A stretch of 64,000 nt of DNA, taken from the NCBI GenBank assembly GCA_020725335.1, contig DYFF01000007.1:248001-312000 (forward strand), read 5' to 3'. The DNA is from Thermodesulfovibrio sp. GTDB lineage: Bacteria; Nitrospirota; Thermodesulfovibrionia; Thermodesulfovibrionales; Thermodesulfovibrionaceae. Position 1 is the stretch's first letter. The number at the start of each line of letters is the position of its first letter. The translations under genes and the position numbers were made by a program. Positions 52,947-62,700 of the stretch are shown here, piece after piece. Below the pieces are notes generated by a model, which saw nothing but the letters and a program-made list of their open reading frames with translations, made no database searches and had not been told where the DNA came from.

Positions 52947-52991
52947 GTTTATGGAACATAAACTTTCATAATAAAGAAGACTTAATCTTGA

Positions 52992-53360
52992 CTATGATGC
53001 AGTATGATTCTTTAGAAAATCACAAATTATCTTTACCCTGTTGGGAAGTTCAGTATTTTTATTGCTTTCTGAAATTTTTAACCATTTCCATAGCCCGATT
53101 GGGCATACTGTAGCAAAGCTTAATTTAAAATTTTTACATTGTTTTGGTCTATTTTTATATATTTTGCAAGAAGCCTCTTTCCATATACCATTCTCGATAT
53201 TTATATCATTTAAATACGGACATTTTTCATTTTCATTTTTTTTATGACCTTTTTTAAAAGTAACAGCCCATCGATAACAACATTCTCCACATCTAAGGCA
53301 AAGAAAAAATTGTTCTGTATTATTTAATATTTCCATTAACAACTTACTGTTTAATCCCAT
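52992..53360 (-). CDS. YkgJ-family cysteine-cluster protein
   Basis: A 122-aa protein with the zinc/Fe-chelating cluster typical of YkgJ: FFLCLRCGECCYRW, CPYLND, CKIYKNRPKQCKNF and a last cysteine in ATVCPIG. I start at the ATG at 53360, which has GAGG 6 nt upstream and overlaps the rluD end by 17 nt; the track start lies deep inside rluD. Function unknown; probably cotranscribed with uvrA-rluD. Confidence 0.8.
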   Translation of the reverse strand: MGLNSKLLMEILNNTEQFFLCLRCGECCYRWAVTFKKGHKKNENEKCPYLNDINIENGIWKEASCKIYKNRPKQCKNFKLSFATVCPIGLWKWLKISESNKNTELPNRVKIICDFLKNHTAS

Positions 53361-54294
53361 AATTTTCCTCAATAATCTTAATAATTTCTGCCATATCTTC
53401 AGGTAATGGAGCTTCAATTGATATTTTTTCTCCCTTTACAGGATGTATAAATTCTATTTTATGAGCATGTAACAGTTGCCTTGGTATTTTTATTTTATAT
53501 GTTTTTAATTCTAAATAAGTTTTCTTACCATAAAGGGGATCACCCAATACAGGATGGCCTATTGATGAAAAATGAACTCTTATTTGATGTGTTCTTCCAG
53601 TTATAATTTTTATTTTTACAAGTGAATAATTATTAAATCTTTTTATTACATTCCATTCGGTGATAGCTTCTTTTGACATTATTGCTTTTGTGGACATTTT
53701 TTTTCTATCAGAAGGTGATCTTCCGATTGGAGAAGTAATTTTTCCATCATCTTTTATTTTGCCATAGACTAATGCAATATATTCTTTTTTTATCTCTCTT
53801 TTTTTAAACATTTCAACAAGTTTGTAATATGCTTCATCATCCATTGCGATGATCATAGCACCAGAGGTATCTTTATCAAGCCTATGAACCACTCCCGGTC
53901 TTAAAGGTCCTCCAATAGTTGCAAGTTTTTTAAAATGATATGCTACAGCATTCATAACAGTTCCATTAGGATGACCTATACATGGATAAACTACTATTCC
54001 AGGTGGTTTTGATATAACAATTAAAAATTGATCTTCGTATAATATTTGAAGTGGAATATTCTGCGGTATAAGTATATTCATATCATTACCATTATCTTTT
54101 TGATAATTTAGAATTTCTACTCTATCTTCTTTTTTTAGTTTATAACTTTTATTTTTGAAAGAATTATTAATTTTAACATGATTTTTTTCAATCATTTCTT
54201 GTGCCTTTGATCTGCTAATATTTAGTTTTTCAGCCAGAAATAGGTCAAGTCTTTTATCTTGATCCTCAATTGAAATGTAAAATTTTTCAATCAT
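53344..54294 (-). CDS. rluD: RluA/RluD-family pseudouridine synthase
   Basis: Isomerises uridines in 23S rRNA or other RNA. An S4 domain (RLDLFLAEKLNISRSKAQEMIEKNHVKIN) precedes the catalytic domain with the aspartate in PGVVHRLDKDTSGAMI and the motifs GRTHQIRVHF and LGDPLYG. I start at the ATG at 54294 overlapping the uvrA stop (ATGA), giving 316 aa; the longer track ORF reads through uvrA. Exact target site (RluD or RluC type) is not decided. Confidence 0.92.
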   Translation of the reverse strand: MIEKFYISIEDQDKRLDLFLAEKLNISRSKAQEMIEKNHVKINNSFKNKSYKLKKEDRVEILNYQKDNGNDMNILIPQNIPLQILYEDQFLIVISKPPGIVVYPCIGHPNGTVMNAVAYHFKKLATIGGPLRPGVVHRLDKDTSGAMIIAMDDEAYYKLVEMFKKREIKKEYIALVYGKIKDDGKITSPIGRSPSDRKKMSTKAIMSKEAITEWNVIKRFNNYSLVKIKIITGRTHQIRVHFSSIGHPVLGDPLYGKKTYLELKTYKIKIPRQLLHAHKIEFIHPVKGEKISIEAPLPEDMAEIIKIIEENYGIKQ

Positions 54295-56798
54295 AGATTC
54301 AATTTTTTTTTTAAAAATTGGCCAGTGTAAGATTTTTCGTTCATTGCAATTTCTTCGGGACTTCCTTCTGCTACTAAGTATCCTCCAGAGTCGCCACCTT
54401 CTGGTCCTAAATCTATAATATAGTCCGCACATTTTATTATATCTAAATCATGTTCTATTACTATCACCGTATTGCCTAAATCTACAAGCTTTTGGATTAT
54501 TGAAAGGAGTCTTTCTATGTCAATCATGTGTAACCCGGTTGTAGGTTCATCAAGTATGTAAAGTGTTTTGCCTGTGGGCTTTTTACTTAATTCCTTTGCT
54601 AACTTTACTCTCTGTGCTTCACCTCCAGAAAGAGTGGTAGCAGATTGCCCAAGACTAATGTAGCCCAAACCGATATCTTCCATTAATTGCAATTTATTTT
54701 TTAATTTTGGTATGGAAGAGAAGAAATCTAAAGCCTCAGTTACTGTCATGTTAAGAACATCACATATATTTTTATCTTTGTATTTTATTTTTAATGTCTC
54801 TTCATTGTATCTTCTGCCTTTACATGTATCACATAAAACATAGACGTCAGGTAAAAGATGCATTTTTATCTTTTTTGTTCCATCTCCCTGACAAGATTCA
54901 CATCTACCATCAGATAGATTAAAACTAAATCTTGACTTGCTAAATCCCCTTACCTTTGCCTCAGGCAAAAGAGCAAACAGATTTCTTATCTCGGTCATAA
55001 CTCCCGTATAGGTTGCCGGTGTGGAACGAGAAGTCTTTCCTATAGGATTTTGGTCAATGTATACTACTTTATCAATATTTTCAATTCCTTCGATGGAATT
55101 GAATTTCCCCGGTGTTACATTTGATTTATAAAGTTTTTTTAATAGCGCTTTATATAAAATTTCGAATACCAATGTACTTTTACCTGATCCCGCAACTCCC
55201 GTAATACATATAAAAACTCCAAGAGGAATTTTAACATCTATATTTTTTAGATTATAGGCACCAGCACCTTTTATATGGAGGTATCCAGTTGGTTTTCTTC
55301 TTCGTTGAGGTATAGGTATGGAATTTATATTTGATAGATATCTACCAGTTATTGATTCTGGATTATGAATAAGTTCATGGGGTGAAGATAGATTTATTAA
55401 ATAGCCTCCTTCTTTACCTCCGCTCGGACCTAATTCTACTATAATGTCAGCATTCTGTATAGTAAATTCATCATGTTCTACTATGATTAGTGTATTATTC
55501 ATTTTTTTTAATTCGTTTAAACTTTCAATGATTTTGTAACAGTCTCTCGGATGCAGTCCGATGCTTGGCTCGTCAAGAACATAAAGGACACCGCTTAAAT
55601 GAGAACCAAGTTGAGTTGCAAGCCTTATTCTTTGAGCTTCACCTCCTGAGAGACTAAAGGATGGTCTATTTAATGTCAAATAGGATATTCCAATTTTTTG
55701 AAGAAATCCGAGCTTAATAAATATTTCTTTCAGGATTCTATCAGAGATTTTTCTTTCATAGGAAGAGAGATTTAGATTATTTAAAAACAAATAAAGATCA
55801 TCTAAAGACAATTTTGATATCTCTGATATGTTTTTATCATTAATCTTTATTGCTAAGGCTTCTTTTCTTAATCTATCACCTTGGCATAAAGTGCATAATT
55901 CAAGTTCTATATTTTCTAATGCTTCTTCCTCTTCTTCTATGTTTTCATATCCTATACCTCGACATTTCGGACAAGCACCATATTTACTATTAAAGGAAAA
56001 TAATCTTGGTTCGATATTTGGTAAACTAATTCCACAGCTGGGACAAGCTAACATTGAGCTAAATATGATATCTTTATTGTTCTCCACAACATTAACAATT
56101 ACAGTGTTTGAATATTTAAGCGATAATTCAAGGGCTCTTTTTATTTGTTTTTTATATTTTTCTTTTATAATTATCCTATCAACAACAAGTTCGATATTGT
56201 GTCTTTTATTTTTATCAAGCAATATTTCTCCTGTTAAATCTAAAATTTTTCCATCTATTCTCGCCCTTATAAATCCTTCTGCTTTTGCTTTTTCTATTTC
56301 CGTTTTGTGTTCACCTTTTTTCTCTATGACTATGGGTGAAAGAATTTGAATTTTTGTACCTACAGGTAATTTTAATAAAGTATCTGTCATCTGATTTATA
56401 TCCTGAGTTATTAATTCTCTACCACATTTAGGGCAAAAGGGTTTGCCAATTTTAGAATAAAGAAGCCTTAAATAATCATAAATCTCTGTTATCGTGCCTA
56501 CAGTTGAGCGAGGACTTTTTGAGATCGTCTTTTGATCTATAGAAATAGCCGGAGATAGCCCTTCTATATAATCTATCTCAGGTTTTTGAAATTGTTCAAA
56601 AATTATTCTTGACTCTATAGGTAAGCTTTGTAAAAATCTTCTGTGAGCTTCGGCAAAGATTGTATCAATAGCCAATGAAGATTTTCCAGAACCAGAAGGT
56701 CCTGTAATTACAATAATTTTATTTCTGGGAATAGTTAGGTCAAAATTTTTTAAATTATGCTGCCTGACACCTTTGAGTAAAATATAATTTTGAGGCAT
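54291..56798 (-). CDS. uvrA: Excinuclease ABC subunit UvrA, compact form
   Basis: DNA damage-recognition ATPase of nucleotide excision repair. Two ABC modules: first Walker A TGPSGSGKSSLAIDT, second TGVAGSGKSTLVFE; signatures SLSGGEAQRIRLA and TLSGGEAQRVKLA; zinc modules CPSCG/CPKCRG and CESCQGDGT/CDTCKGRRY. The UvrB-binding insertion in ABC I is kept (CPKCGRELITQDI to RARIDG). At 835 aa it is about 100 residues short: the stretch normally lying between the first zinc module and the L-C-x-x-C-x-G-x-R-L motif is reduced to a glutamate-rich linker of about 20 residues. Starts 1 nt after the DUF3108 gene. Confidence 0.93.
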   Translation of the reverse strand: MPQNYILLKGVRQHNLKNFDLTIPRNKIIVITGPSGSGKSSLAIDTIFAEAHRRFLQSLPIESRIIFEQFQKPEIDYIEGLSPAISIDQKTISKSPRSTVGTITEIYDYLRLLYSKIGKPFCPKCGRELITQDINQMTDTLLKLPVGTKIQILSPIVIEKKGEHKTEIEKAKAEGFIRARIDGKILDLTGEILLDKNKRHNIELVVDRIIIKEKYKKQIKRALELSLKYSNTVIVNVVENNKDIIFSSMLACPSCGISLPNIEPRLFSFNSKYGACPKCRGIGYENIEEEEEALENIELELCTLCQGDRLRKEALAIKINDKNISEISKLSLDDLYLFLNNLNLSSYERKISDRILKEIFIKLGFLQKIGISYLTLNRPSFSLSGGEAQRIRLATQLGSHLSGVLYVLDEPSIGLHPRDCYKIIESLNELKKMNNTLIIVEHDEFTIQNADIIVELGPSGGKEGGYLINLSSPHELIHNPESITGRYLSNINSIPIPQRRRKPTGYLHIKGAGAYNLKNIDVKIPLGVFICITGVAGSGKSTLVFEILYKALLKKLYKSNVTPGKFNSIEGIENIDKVVYIDQNPIGKTSRSTPATYTGVMTEIRNLFALLPEAKVRGFSKSRFSFNLSDGRCESCQGDGTKKIKMHLLPDVYVLCDTCKGRRYNEETLKIKYKDKNICDVLNMTVTEALDFFSSIPKLKNKLQLMEDIGLGYISLGQSATTLSGGEAQRVKLAKELSKKPTGKTLYILDEPTTGLHMIDIERLLSIIQKLVDLGNTVIVIEHDLDIIKCADYIIDLGPEGGDSGGYLVAEGSPEEIAMNEKSYTGQFLKKKLNL

Positions 56799-56799
56799 T

Positions 56800-57843
56800 T
56801 TACTCTTTTTTGTATTCCTTTAATTCTGCCGTAATCTTACCAACATTTACCTTTGTTTCAATTTTTAATGGAATTTTTCTTTCATCATTGCTAATCCAAA
56901 TGAAAATATCACCCTTTCGTTTAAATAAACCCTCTGTCGTTAATTCTGGCTTAATTAATAACGCTTTGATTTCCTTTCCATCCGAGGTTTCGATTGATTC
57001 TTCTTTCAGAATTTTTATTTCTACTGTTGCGAACTTATCGCTATCAAAAATGTCAATAAATATAGGTTTGTTTTTATCTAACTGAAAGGTTCTAAAATAA
57101 AAAAATCCAGACAATACATCCATAAATACTTTATTAATTCCCTTATGAACAGACATTTTATTTTTAATATGATTAATAAATACTATCTCACCTGAATTAT
57201 AATCAAATTTAATCTCCTTATCTCCTCTATATTTACCTTCAATCTGAACAAGACGGAAATATTTTGGTTTTCCATTTTCTAATATACTCTCTGCTTTATC
57301 ATTTACATAGTAAAAGTTTGATATAAATGATGCTGAGTTAACTTCAGATGATATTTTAATGCTTTCAGAATTTCCTCTAACAAATACTGATGCAGAGCCT
57401 GCATATATACCCATCCAATATATATTAAATTTCATTTTTTCATTAATAAATTTTGAAAATCTATTTTGATGATCGGTTGCATTTGAGTTATCTTCTGATT
57501 TTTCAGTTGATTTTGGTAATAATTCATTTGTTTTTTCTGTGGCTTGCTTATTATTTTCTTCAGTTTTTTTATCAACTTCTATTTCCTTATTATTTGTTTT
57601 TTCTTCATTTATTTTTTCTTCATTTATTTTTTCTTCAAGATTTTTTCCCTTAACTTCATCCTTATCTGAAAGAGTATTTTTAGCAGTATTTTGAGCTTTT
57701 ATAGAACTTTCCTTTTTGATTATGTATGCTTCAATGAAATCAAAGTAGGATAAATCAATTTGTACTTTACCAAACAAAACGATTAATCCTAAATGGAAAA
57801 ACACTGAAATAATTATGGCAAATATGATTAATTTATATTGCAT
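56800..57843 (-). CDS. DUF3108 periplasmic protein with TM anchor
   Basis: A 347-aa protein. A TonB-like N-terminal membrane segment (KLIIFAIIISVFFHLGLIVLFG) is followed by a Lys/Glu/Asn-rich low-complexity linker (about residues 45-125) and a C-terminal DUF3108 domain (FNIYWMGIYAGSASVFVRG, MDVLSGFFYFRTFQL, DIFIWISNDERKIPLKIE). Function unknown. It begins 5 nt after the TPR gene and abuts uvrA. Confidence 0.8.
   Translation of the reverse strand: MQYKLIIFAIIISVFFHLGLIVLFGKVQIDLSYFDFIEAYIIKKESSIKAQNTAKNTLSDKDEVKGKNLEEKINEEKINEEKTNNKEIEVDKKTEENNKQATEKTNELLPKSTEKSEDNSNATDHQNRFSKFINEKMKFNIYWMGIYAGSASVFVRGNSESIKISSEVNSASFISNFYYVNDKAESILENGKPKYFRLVQIEGKYRGDKEIKFDYNSGEIVFINHIKNKMSVHKGINKVFMDVLSGFFYFRTFQLDKNKPIFIDIFDSDKFATVEIKILKEESIETSDGKEIKALLIKPELTTEGLFKRKGDIFIWISNDERKIPLKIETKVNVGKITAELKEYKKE
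57595..57641. repeat. Short 15-bp tandem repeat in the DUF3108 linker
   Basis: About three copies of a 15-bp unit (TTTATTTTTTCTTCA on the plus strand) encode repeats of E-E-K-I-N in the linker. Being in-frame, copy-number changes would only alter linker length. Confidence 0.7.
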
Positions 57844-57848
57844 TGTCC

Positions 57849-58442
57849 CTAAACTTTTCTATCAAGGATAGCCTTAAAACAGGGATGATTTCTTATTGGT
57901 TCATAAGTTTTTGAATTTTTTATATAATTCCAATTATTATAGCCTTTTTCAATAGCCTTCAAAAGCCATTGACAGGCTTCTTCAGGCATTCCTTTAGCAG
58001 CATACAGTTCAGCCATGCTATTTAGGGCGTATATGTTATTAGGATTAAGTTCAACTGATTTTTTTATATCTTTCTCAGCCTCTTCAATTTTACCCATTAA
58101 AAGAAAAGTAAAACCTCTATTGTTGTAAGGCATTCCATTATTAGGTTTCAATTCAATAGCTTTATTATAATCACCTATAGCAAGTTCATACAAACCAAGA
58201 ACGGAATACACAATCCCTCTGTTGTTATAAGCAAGAAAAAAATCAGGTTTTAATTCAATAGCTTTAGTGTAATCAGCTATTGCTAAGTGATAGAGCTTTT
58301 TCCTGTAATAGGCATTTCCTCTTTCTTTATATGCTTGATAATTTTGAGGTTCTTTCTCTATGATTTTGGTATATTTTGAAATAGCAACATCATGTTTGTT
58401 TTGCTTTAAGATTTTAATTTTTTTTAGATTTTGTTGTGTCAT
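57849..58442 (-). CDS. Tetratricopeptide repeat protein
   Basis: A 197-aa soluble protein made of four to five TPR units (AYKERGNAYYRKKLYHLAIADYTKAIELKP and close copies), with a short capping region ending in HPCFKAILDRKV. No signal peptide. A protein-interaction scaffold; partner unknown. TAAAAT ends 6 nt before the ATG with no Shine-Dalgarno sequence. Confidence 0.85.
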   Translation of the reverse strand: MTQQNLKKIKILKQNKHDVAISKYTKIIEKEPQNYQAYKERGNAYYRKKLYHLAIADYTKAIELKPDFFLAYNNRGIVYSVLGLYELAIGDYNKAIELKPNNGMPYNNRGFTFLLMGKIEEAEKDIKKSVELNPNNIYALNSMAELYAAKGMPEEACQWLLKAIEKGYNNWNYIKNSKTYEPIRNHPCFKAILDRKV

Positions 58443-58448
58443 ATTTAA

Positions 58449-58478
58449 ATTTTATTTGCTTTTCTATTTTTTTATCAA
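58449..58478 (-). promoter_or_regulatory. Promoter of the TPR-DUF3108-uvrA operon, predicted leaderless
   Basis: Minus strand TTGATA (58473-58478), 18-nt spacer, TAAAAT (58449-58454), 6 nt to the ATG at 58442. Confidence 0.6.
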
Positions 58479-58492
58479 CCGTTTCTCAATTT

Positions 58493-59719
58493 TTAATAGA
58501 TATCTCGTGAAACTTTAACTGTCAGATCTCCAAGCATATTTGTATAACTTCCAAGTTCGTTATCATACCAGCCATATATTACAGCCTGTGTTACGGGAAT
58601 TTGTAGTTTATCAACAGCAGGGACTCCTATAGAACAAATTTTTGATATATCAAGCGTTATCATAGCCGTTCTTGTATGAGTTTCGCTTCCTTCAATAATA
58701 GCAGCAGGTCCAAAAGCTCCTATTATATCAGTAGATACTTTTTGATCATCGGTGAAAAGGAGATAACCTCTTTTTTCCCTTTCAGAAGCTTCTTTATAAA
58801 TTTTATTAATTAAATCTCCACTGATAATATTCCCTTCCTCATCTCTAAAAGCAACTACAAGAATTATAAGTGAACCAGTAACTACAGGAACTCTTACTGA
58901 TTGCGCTATAAAACCTATGTTTTTCATCTCTGGTAAAACAAGCGCAAGTGTTTTTGCAGCACCAGTGCTCGTAAGGATTATATTATTCATTGCTGAACGA
59001 ATTTTTCTTAAATCTTTTGCGTCCGTTTTTGGTACTCTGTCAAGCACTTGTTGCGAAGCAGTAACTGCATGAACAGTTGCCATAGAGACACTTAAAATCT
59101 TTTCTGCACCAAAATAATCAAGAAGGGGTTTCATCATATGAGCGAGACATGTTGTTGTACAGGATGCACCTGAAATAATCAGATGTTTTTTGTTGTCGTA
59201 CATCTCCTCATTAATTCCCATTATTACTGTTATAGCATCGTCAGGAATTTCTTTTGTTTTATCTTTTATTTTAAAAGGTGCACTTACTATTACTTTATAC
59301 GCACCAGAATCAACATGTCCTCTTACAGAACCTTCTTTTGATTCTGAAGGAAGTGTAGGGTCAAGAAATTTGCCTGTTGTATCAACAACAAGTTTAGCCC
59401 CTTCTTTGTCCCATCCTATATCTTTTGGATTTCTGTTTTCTGTTAGAACCTTAACAGGAATTCCGTCTATGATAATAGTCGAATTTGATTCATCTATTTT
59501 TTCAATCACGCTCTTAGACTTATAACCGTAAAGATAATTATGGAGTCTTCCATAGGTGGAGTCATGTTGAATATAAAAAGCTAAATCCTTTAATGAATTT
59601 CCCACTTTTCTACCCATATTAATAACTATTTTTGAAAAATGTTTTCTTCCAATGTGATGCCACAGTGTAAGTTTACCTATTCTACCTAATCCATTAATTC
59701 CTAAAATTGCCTCAGCCAT
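58493..59719 (-). CDS. gap: Atypical glyceraldehyde-3-phosphate dehydrogenase
   Basis: A 408-aa GAPDH-family enzyme, longer than the usual 330-340 aa. Rossmann start ILGINGLGRIGKL, catalytic cysteine in ISGASCTTTCLAHM (usual form S-N-A-S-C-T-T-N-C), catalytic histidine in TVHAVTASQQVLDR, phosphate site TSTGAAKTLALVLPEM and WYDNELGSYTNML near the end. The divergent active-site flanks and extra loops suggest a separate subfamily or altered cofactor or substrate use. It follows the PPDK-like gene by 18 nt with GGAGG upstream, so the two are cotranscribed. Confidence 0.82.
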   Translation of the reverse strand: MAEAILGINGLGRIGKLTLWHHIGRKHFSKIVINMGRKVGNSLKDLAFYIQHDSTYGRLHNYLYGYKSKSVIEKIDESNSTIIIDGIPVKVLTENRNPKDIGWDKEGAKLVVDTTGKFLDPTLPSESKEGSVRGHVDSGAYKVIVSAPFKIKDKTKEIPDDAITVIMGINEEMYDNKKHLIISGASCTTTCLAHMMKPLLDYFGAEKILSVSMATVHAVTASQQVLDRVPKTDAKDLRKIRSAMNNIILTSTGAAKTLALVLPEMKNIGFIAQSVRVPVVTGSLIILVVAFRDEEGNIISGDLINKIYKEASEREKRGYLLFTDDQKVSTDIIGAFGPAAIIEGSETHTRTAMITLDISKICSIGVPAVDKLQIPVTQAVIYGWYDNELGSYTNMLGDLTVKVSRDIY

Positions 59720-59737
59720 TTAAAACCTCCTTTTAGC

Positions 59738-62700
59738 TTAGAAATAATCCATTGAAAGATAAATTTTTTGAGTTTCGTGCTTACCAAAATAGACTAATCC
59801 ACTTCTTCCATCAATGCTTATATAATCACCTTTTTTTAATATCCTTTTTCCTATTTTACACTTTTTTTCGTTTTGTTGCACTATCATCTTTGAAAAACCA
59901 ACAACACAGGTTTTACCGAGTTTTGTAGCAATTATTGAAGCATGAGAAGTTGAACCACCTCTGGCAGTTAGTATTCCATCTGTCTTTGCTATATGAACAA
60001 TATCATCTGGAACTGTATCTGCTCTTACAAGTATAACAGGGATTTCAGGTTCCTGGGCTTTTAAGAGATTAATATCATCAACATCGAAAACCACCTTGCC
60101 TGACAGAGCTCCTCCACTAACTCCTATTCCGGTTCCGAGCTTATTTTCGTTTAATGCAGGTGACGGTAGAAATACAGTGACCATTTCTCCTTTAGAATAG
60201 CTCATTTCCCTTGTTTGAAGTATATATAAATCGCCTTTTCCTCTTCCCTCAAAGGTAAACTCTATCTCTTGATGATCCCATTTCTCTCCGTATATAAGTT
60301 TCTCAGAGATTTGAAGAAGTGATTTATAAATTTCTGGGAATGATTCTTCCAATGATTTCTCATTAATTCTACCTTCATAATTCTTTTGTTCTACTGAAAT
60401 TGGGAAAGTGTTCACAAGGCCCGATACAATATCTTCTCCTTGAGCTCCAGGAGTATAATCTCCCCATAAAACAAGCTTATCAGAGGTATCTTTAGGATTT
60501 CGCGTAAATAAAACACCAGAACCAGAATTGGTATCAAGATTACCAAACACCATTTTCTGCACAACTACTGCTGTGCCCCAGTCTTCTGAAATGCCAAGAA
60601 TCTCTCTGTAAGCCTTTGCTTTAATAGAATTCCAAGAATTAAAAACCTGATTTACGGCAATAAGTAGTTGATTCCAAGGATTTTCCTCTATTTTTATACC
60701 CATTGAAAGAATAAATTCCTTATAAGCAAGAGCAACGTCTTTCATCTGATAAGGTGAAAACTGAATTTTAAATTCCACTTTATATTTCTTCTTATAGAAG
60801 TTCATCAAATTATCAAATTCGTCTCTGTCAAGACCAAAAGACATTCCCCAGCATTGTAAAAACCTCCTGTAACTATCCCATACAAACCAGGGTTTGCCGG
60901 TTTGATTGCTTAATCCTTCAGCAATGTCTTCATTTATGCCAACATTTAAGAAAGAATTCATCATCCCCGGCATAGAAATAGCCCCACCACTTCTAACAGA
61001 GACAAGTAAAGGATTGGATGGGTCAGCAAACTGTTTTTTTGAAGAATGTTCAAGTCGTTTTATAGCATCTTTTAATTCTCTCTCTAAATGCTCACGGGCA
61101 GGTTCAAAATTATTTATCACGTCTCTGCATCGAAAAACTTCTGTGGTAATTATAAAACCAGGTGGCACTGATATATCTTTTGTAGCTAATTTAATTAAAT
61201 TATGCCCCTTGTTACCAAGATGAATTCTATCGTTTATCTCTCTTTTAGGTGTATAAATATCACAGAGAATTTTTTTAGGGTCGTAAGTCATGAGTAAATC
61301 AAGTTCTCTATATGGAAGCCTTTCAGCCTGATTATAGGCAGTTTTAATTATTCTTCCAATAATTCTATCAAGCTGGTTCAATCCTGGATATTGCATTACA
61401 ATGTCTCTTAGAAATTTTTCAGAAGAAGCATTTATGAATTCAAAATTTTCAAGTTCTGTTTTTTCTGAAAGATTATAAATTATCGGAATTACTTTTCTTA
61501 ACCATTTTTTATAAGGTGCTGTGCAATAGGTGTTTACAATATCGCTTACTGATTCAGAGAGATTTCTGAATATATCCATATATTGAGAAAAGGTAAACCT
61601 TCTTATTTCAAGAGCAACAGTAAGCATATCAAGAGTATTTGTAAATTTCTGAGAAGAAATTCCATTTAATTCCAAAATTCTGAGGAAAAGTTTAAGATAT
61701 TTTTCTATTCTAAAAAGGGTGGCTCTTGTTATTAGCTCAAGACCGAGTGATTGTTCTATTTTATCAAGAAGGCTGTTAAGTAAACTTTCAAGTCTAAGAT
61801 ATACGGAAAGAGCATTAAATTTTCTCTCACTGTATCTACCATAAACAGAAGGTATTCCAGCAGCAATATGCCTTTTATGAGCTATGTCCTCAAATGCTTC
61901 ATATTTTTGAGGAGAAATTATTATTTCTTTTAATTCCTCAAGATAGCCTAAAAGAGCTTCAATTTTTTTGTAAAGAGTAGCGTTTTTTAAGACTTCTATC
62001 AAATAAGAGCCATCAGGCAGTCCTAAATATAAAGTTTCTTTAAGAAAGTGCTCTAATTCACAGTAATCAATATAGTACTTACTATAAAGAAGTTGATAAA
62101 GTCTTATAGCAAGTATCACTTTTGTTTTATAATCACTTGGGAAATTGTAGGAATTTAATTTAGCTCCTATTAAATCCAATGGACTCATTAATAAATTTTC
62201 AAGAGAACCGAAATCATTTAGAAGATTATTAAATAGACTTCCTATTTCGCTAAAATGTTCTTTTTCATAACTTAAAGATTCTAATATTTCAAGAGGAATA
62301 TACTTTTTCAATTCTGAATCTTTGCCATTTATGTAAAATTTTATCGACTCTTTAAGTAGTTCCAAAATTAAGGGGCTACTCTCTACATGAACCTGTTTTC
62401 TTATGAAGTGAATTAGAGGATCCTTTCTTTTGAAGAGTTCGTCTACTTCCGTTGAAACAGTTCTTAACTGACCTTCTGCGTTTATTTCATTGAAATAAAC
62501 AGGCAACTTTCTTAATATTGGTTTTACTAAATAAAATAGGGGTATTATTTCTGAATTAAGCAGCTTCGTTATGTCTCTCTGAAAAAAATCAGTATCTTTA
62601 ATATGTACATTCCCAAAAAAAAGATATATGCTAAGCGAAGAAATAAGGTCTCGTGACAGTAATGGTTTTTTGGAAATTAGGTTAATCCACAATCTGAGAT

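Larger units (their letters stand above)
52421..52991. other. 571-bp gap across the island's right border
   Basis: Contains, from left to right, the vapBC operator, a stretch with a near-tandem TTGTGACTAA-like repeat (about 52528-52545), the right attachment repeat, about 120 bp of AT-rich sequence, and a minus-strand coding scrap (52779-52946). No intact gene is visible. Confidence 0.6.

Noticed and set aside
54295-54432. N-terminal extension of the rluD track ORF
   Set aside because: Arginine-rich out-of-frame translation of the uvrA 3' end; the ATG at 54294 overlapping the uvrA stop is the natural start.
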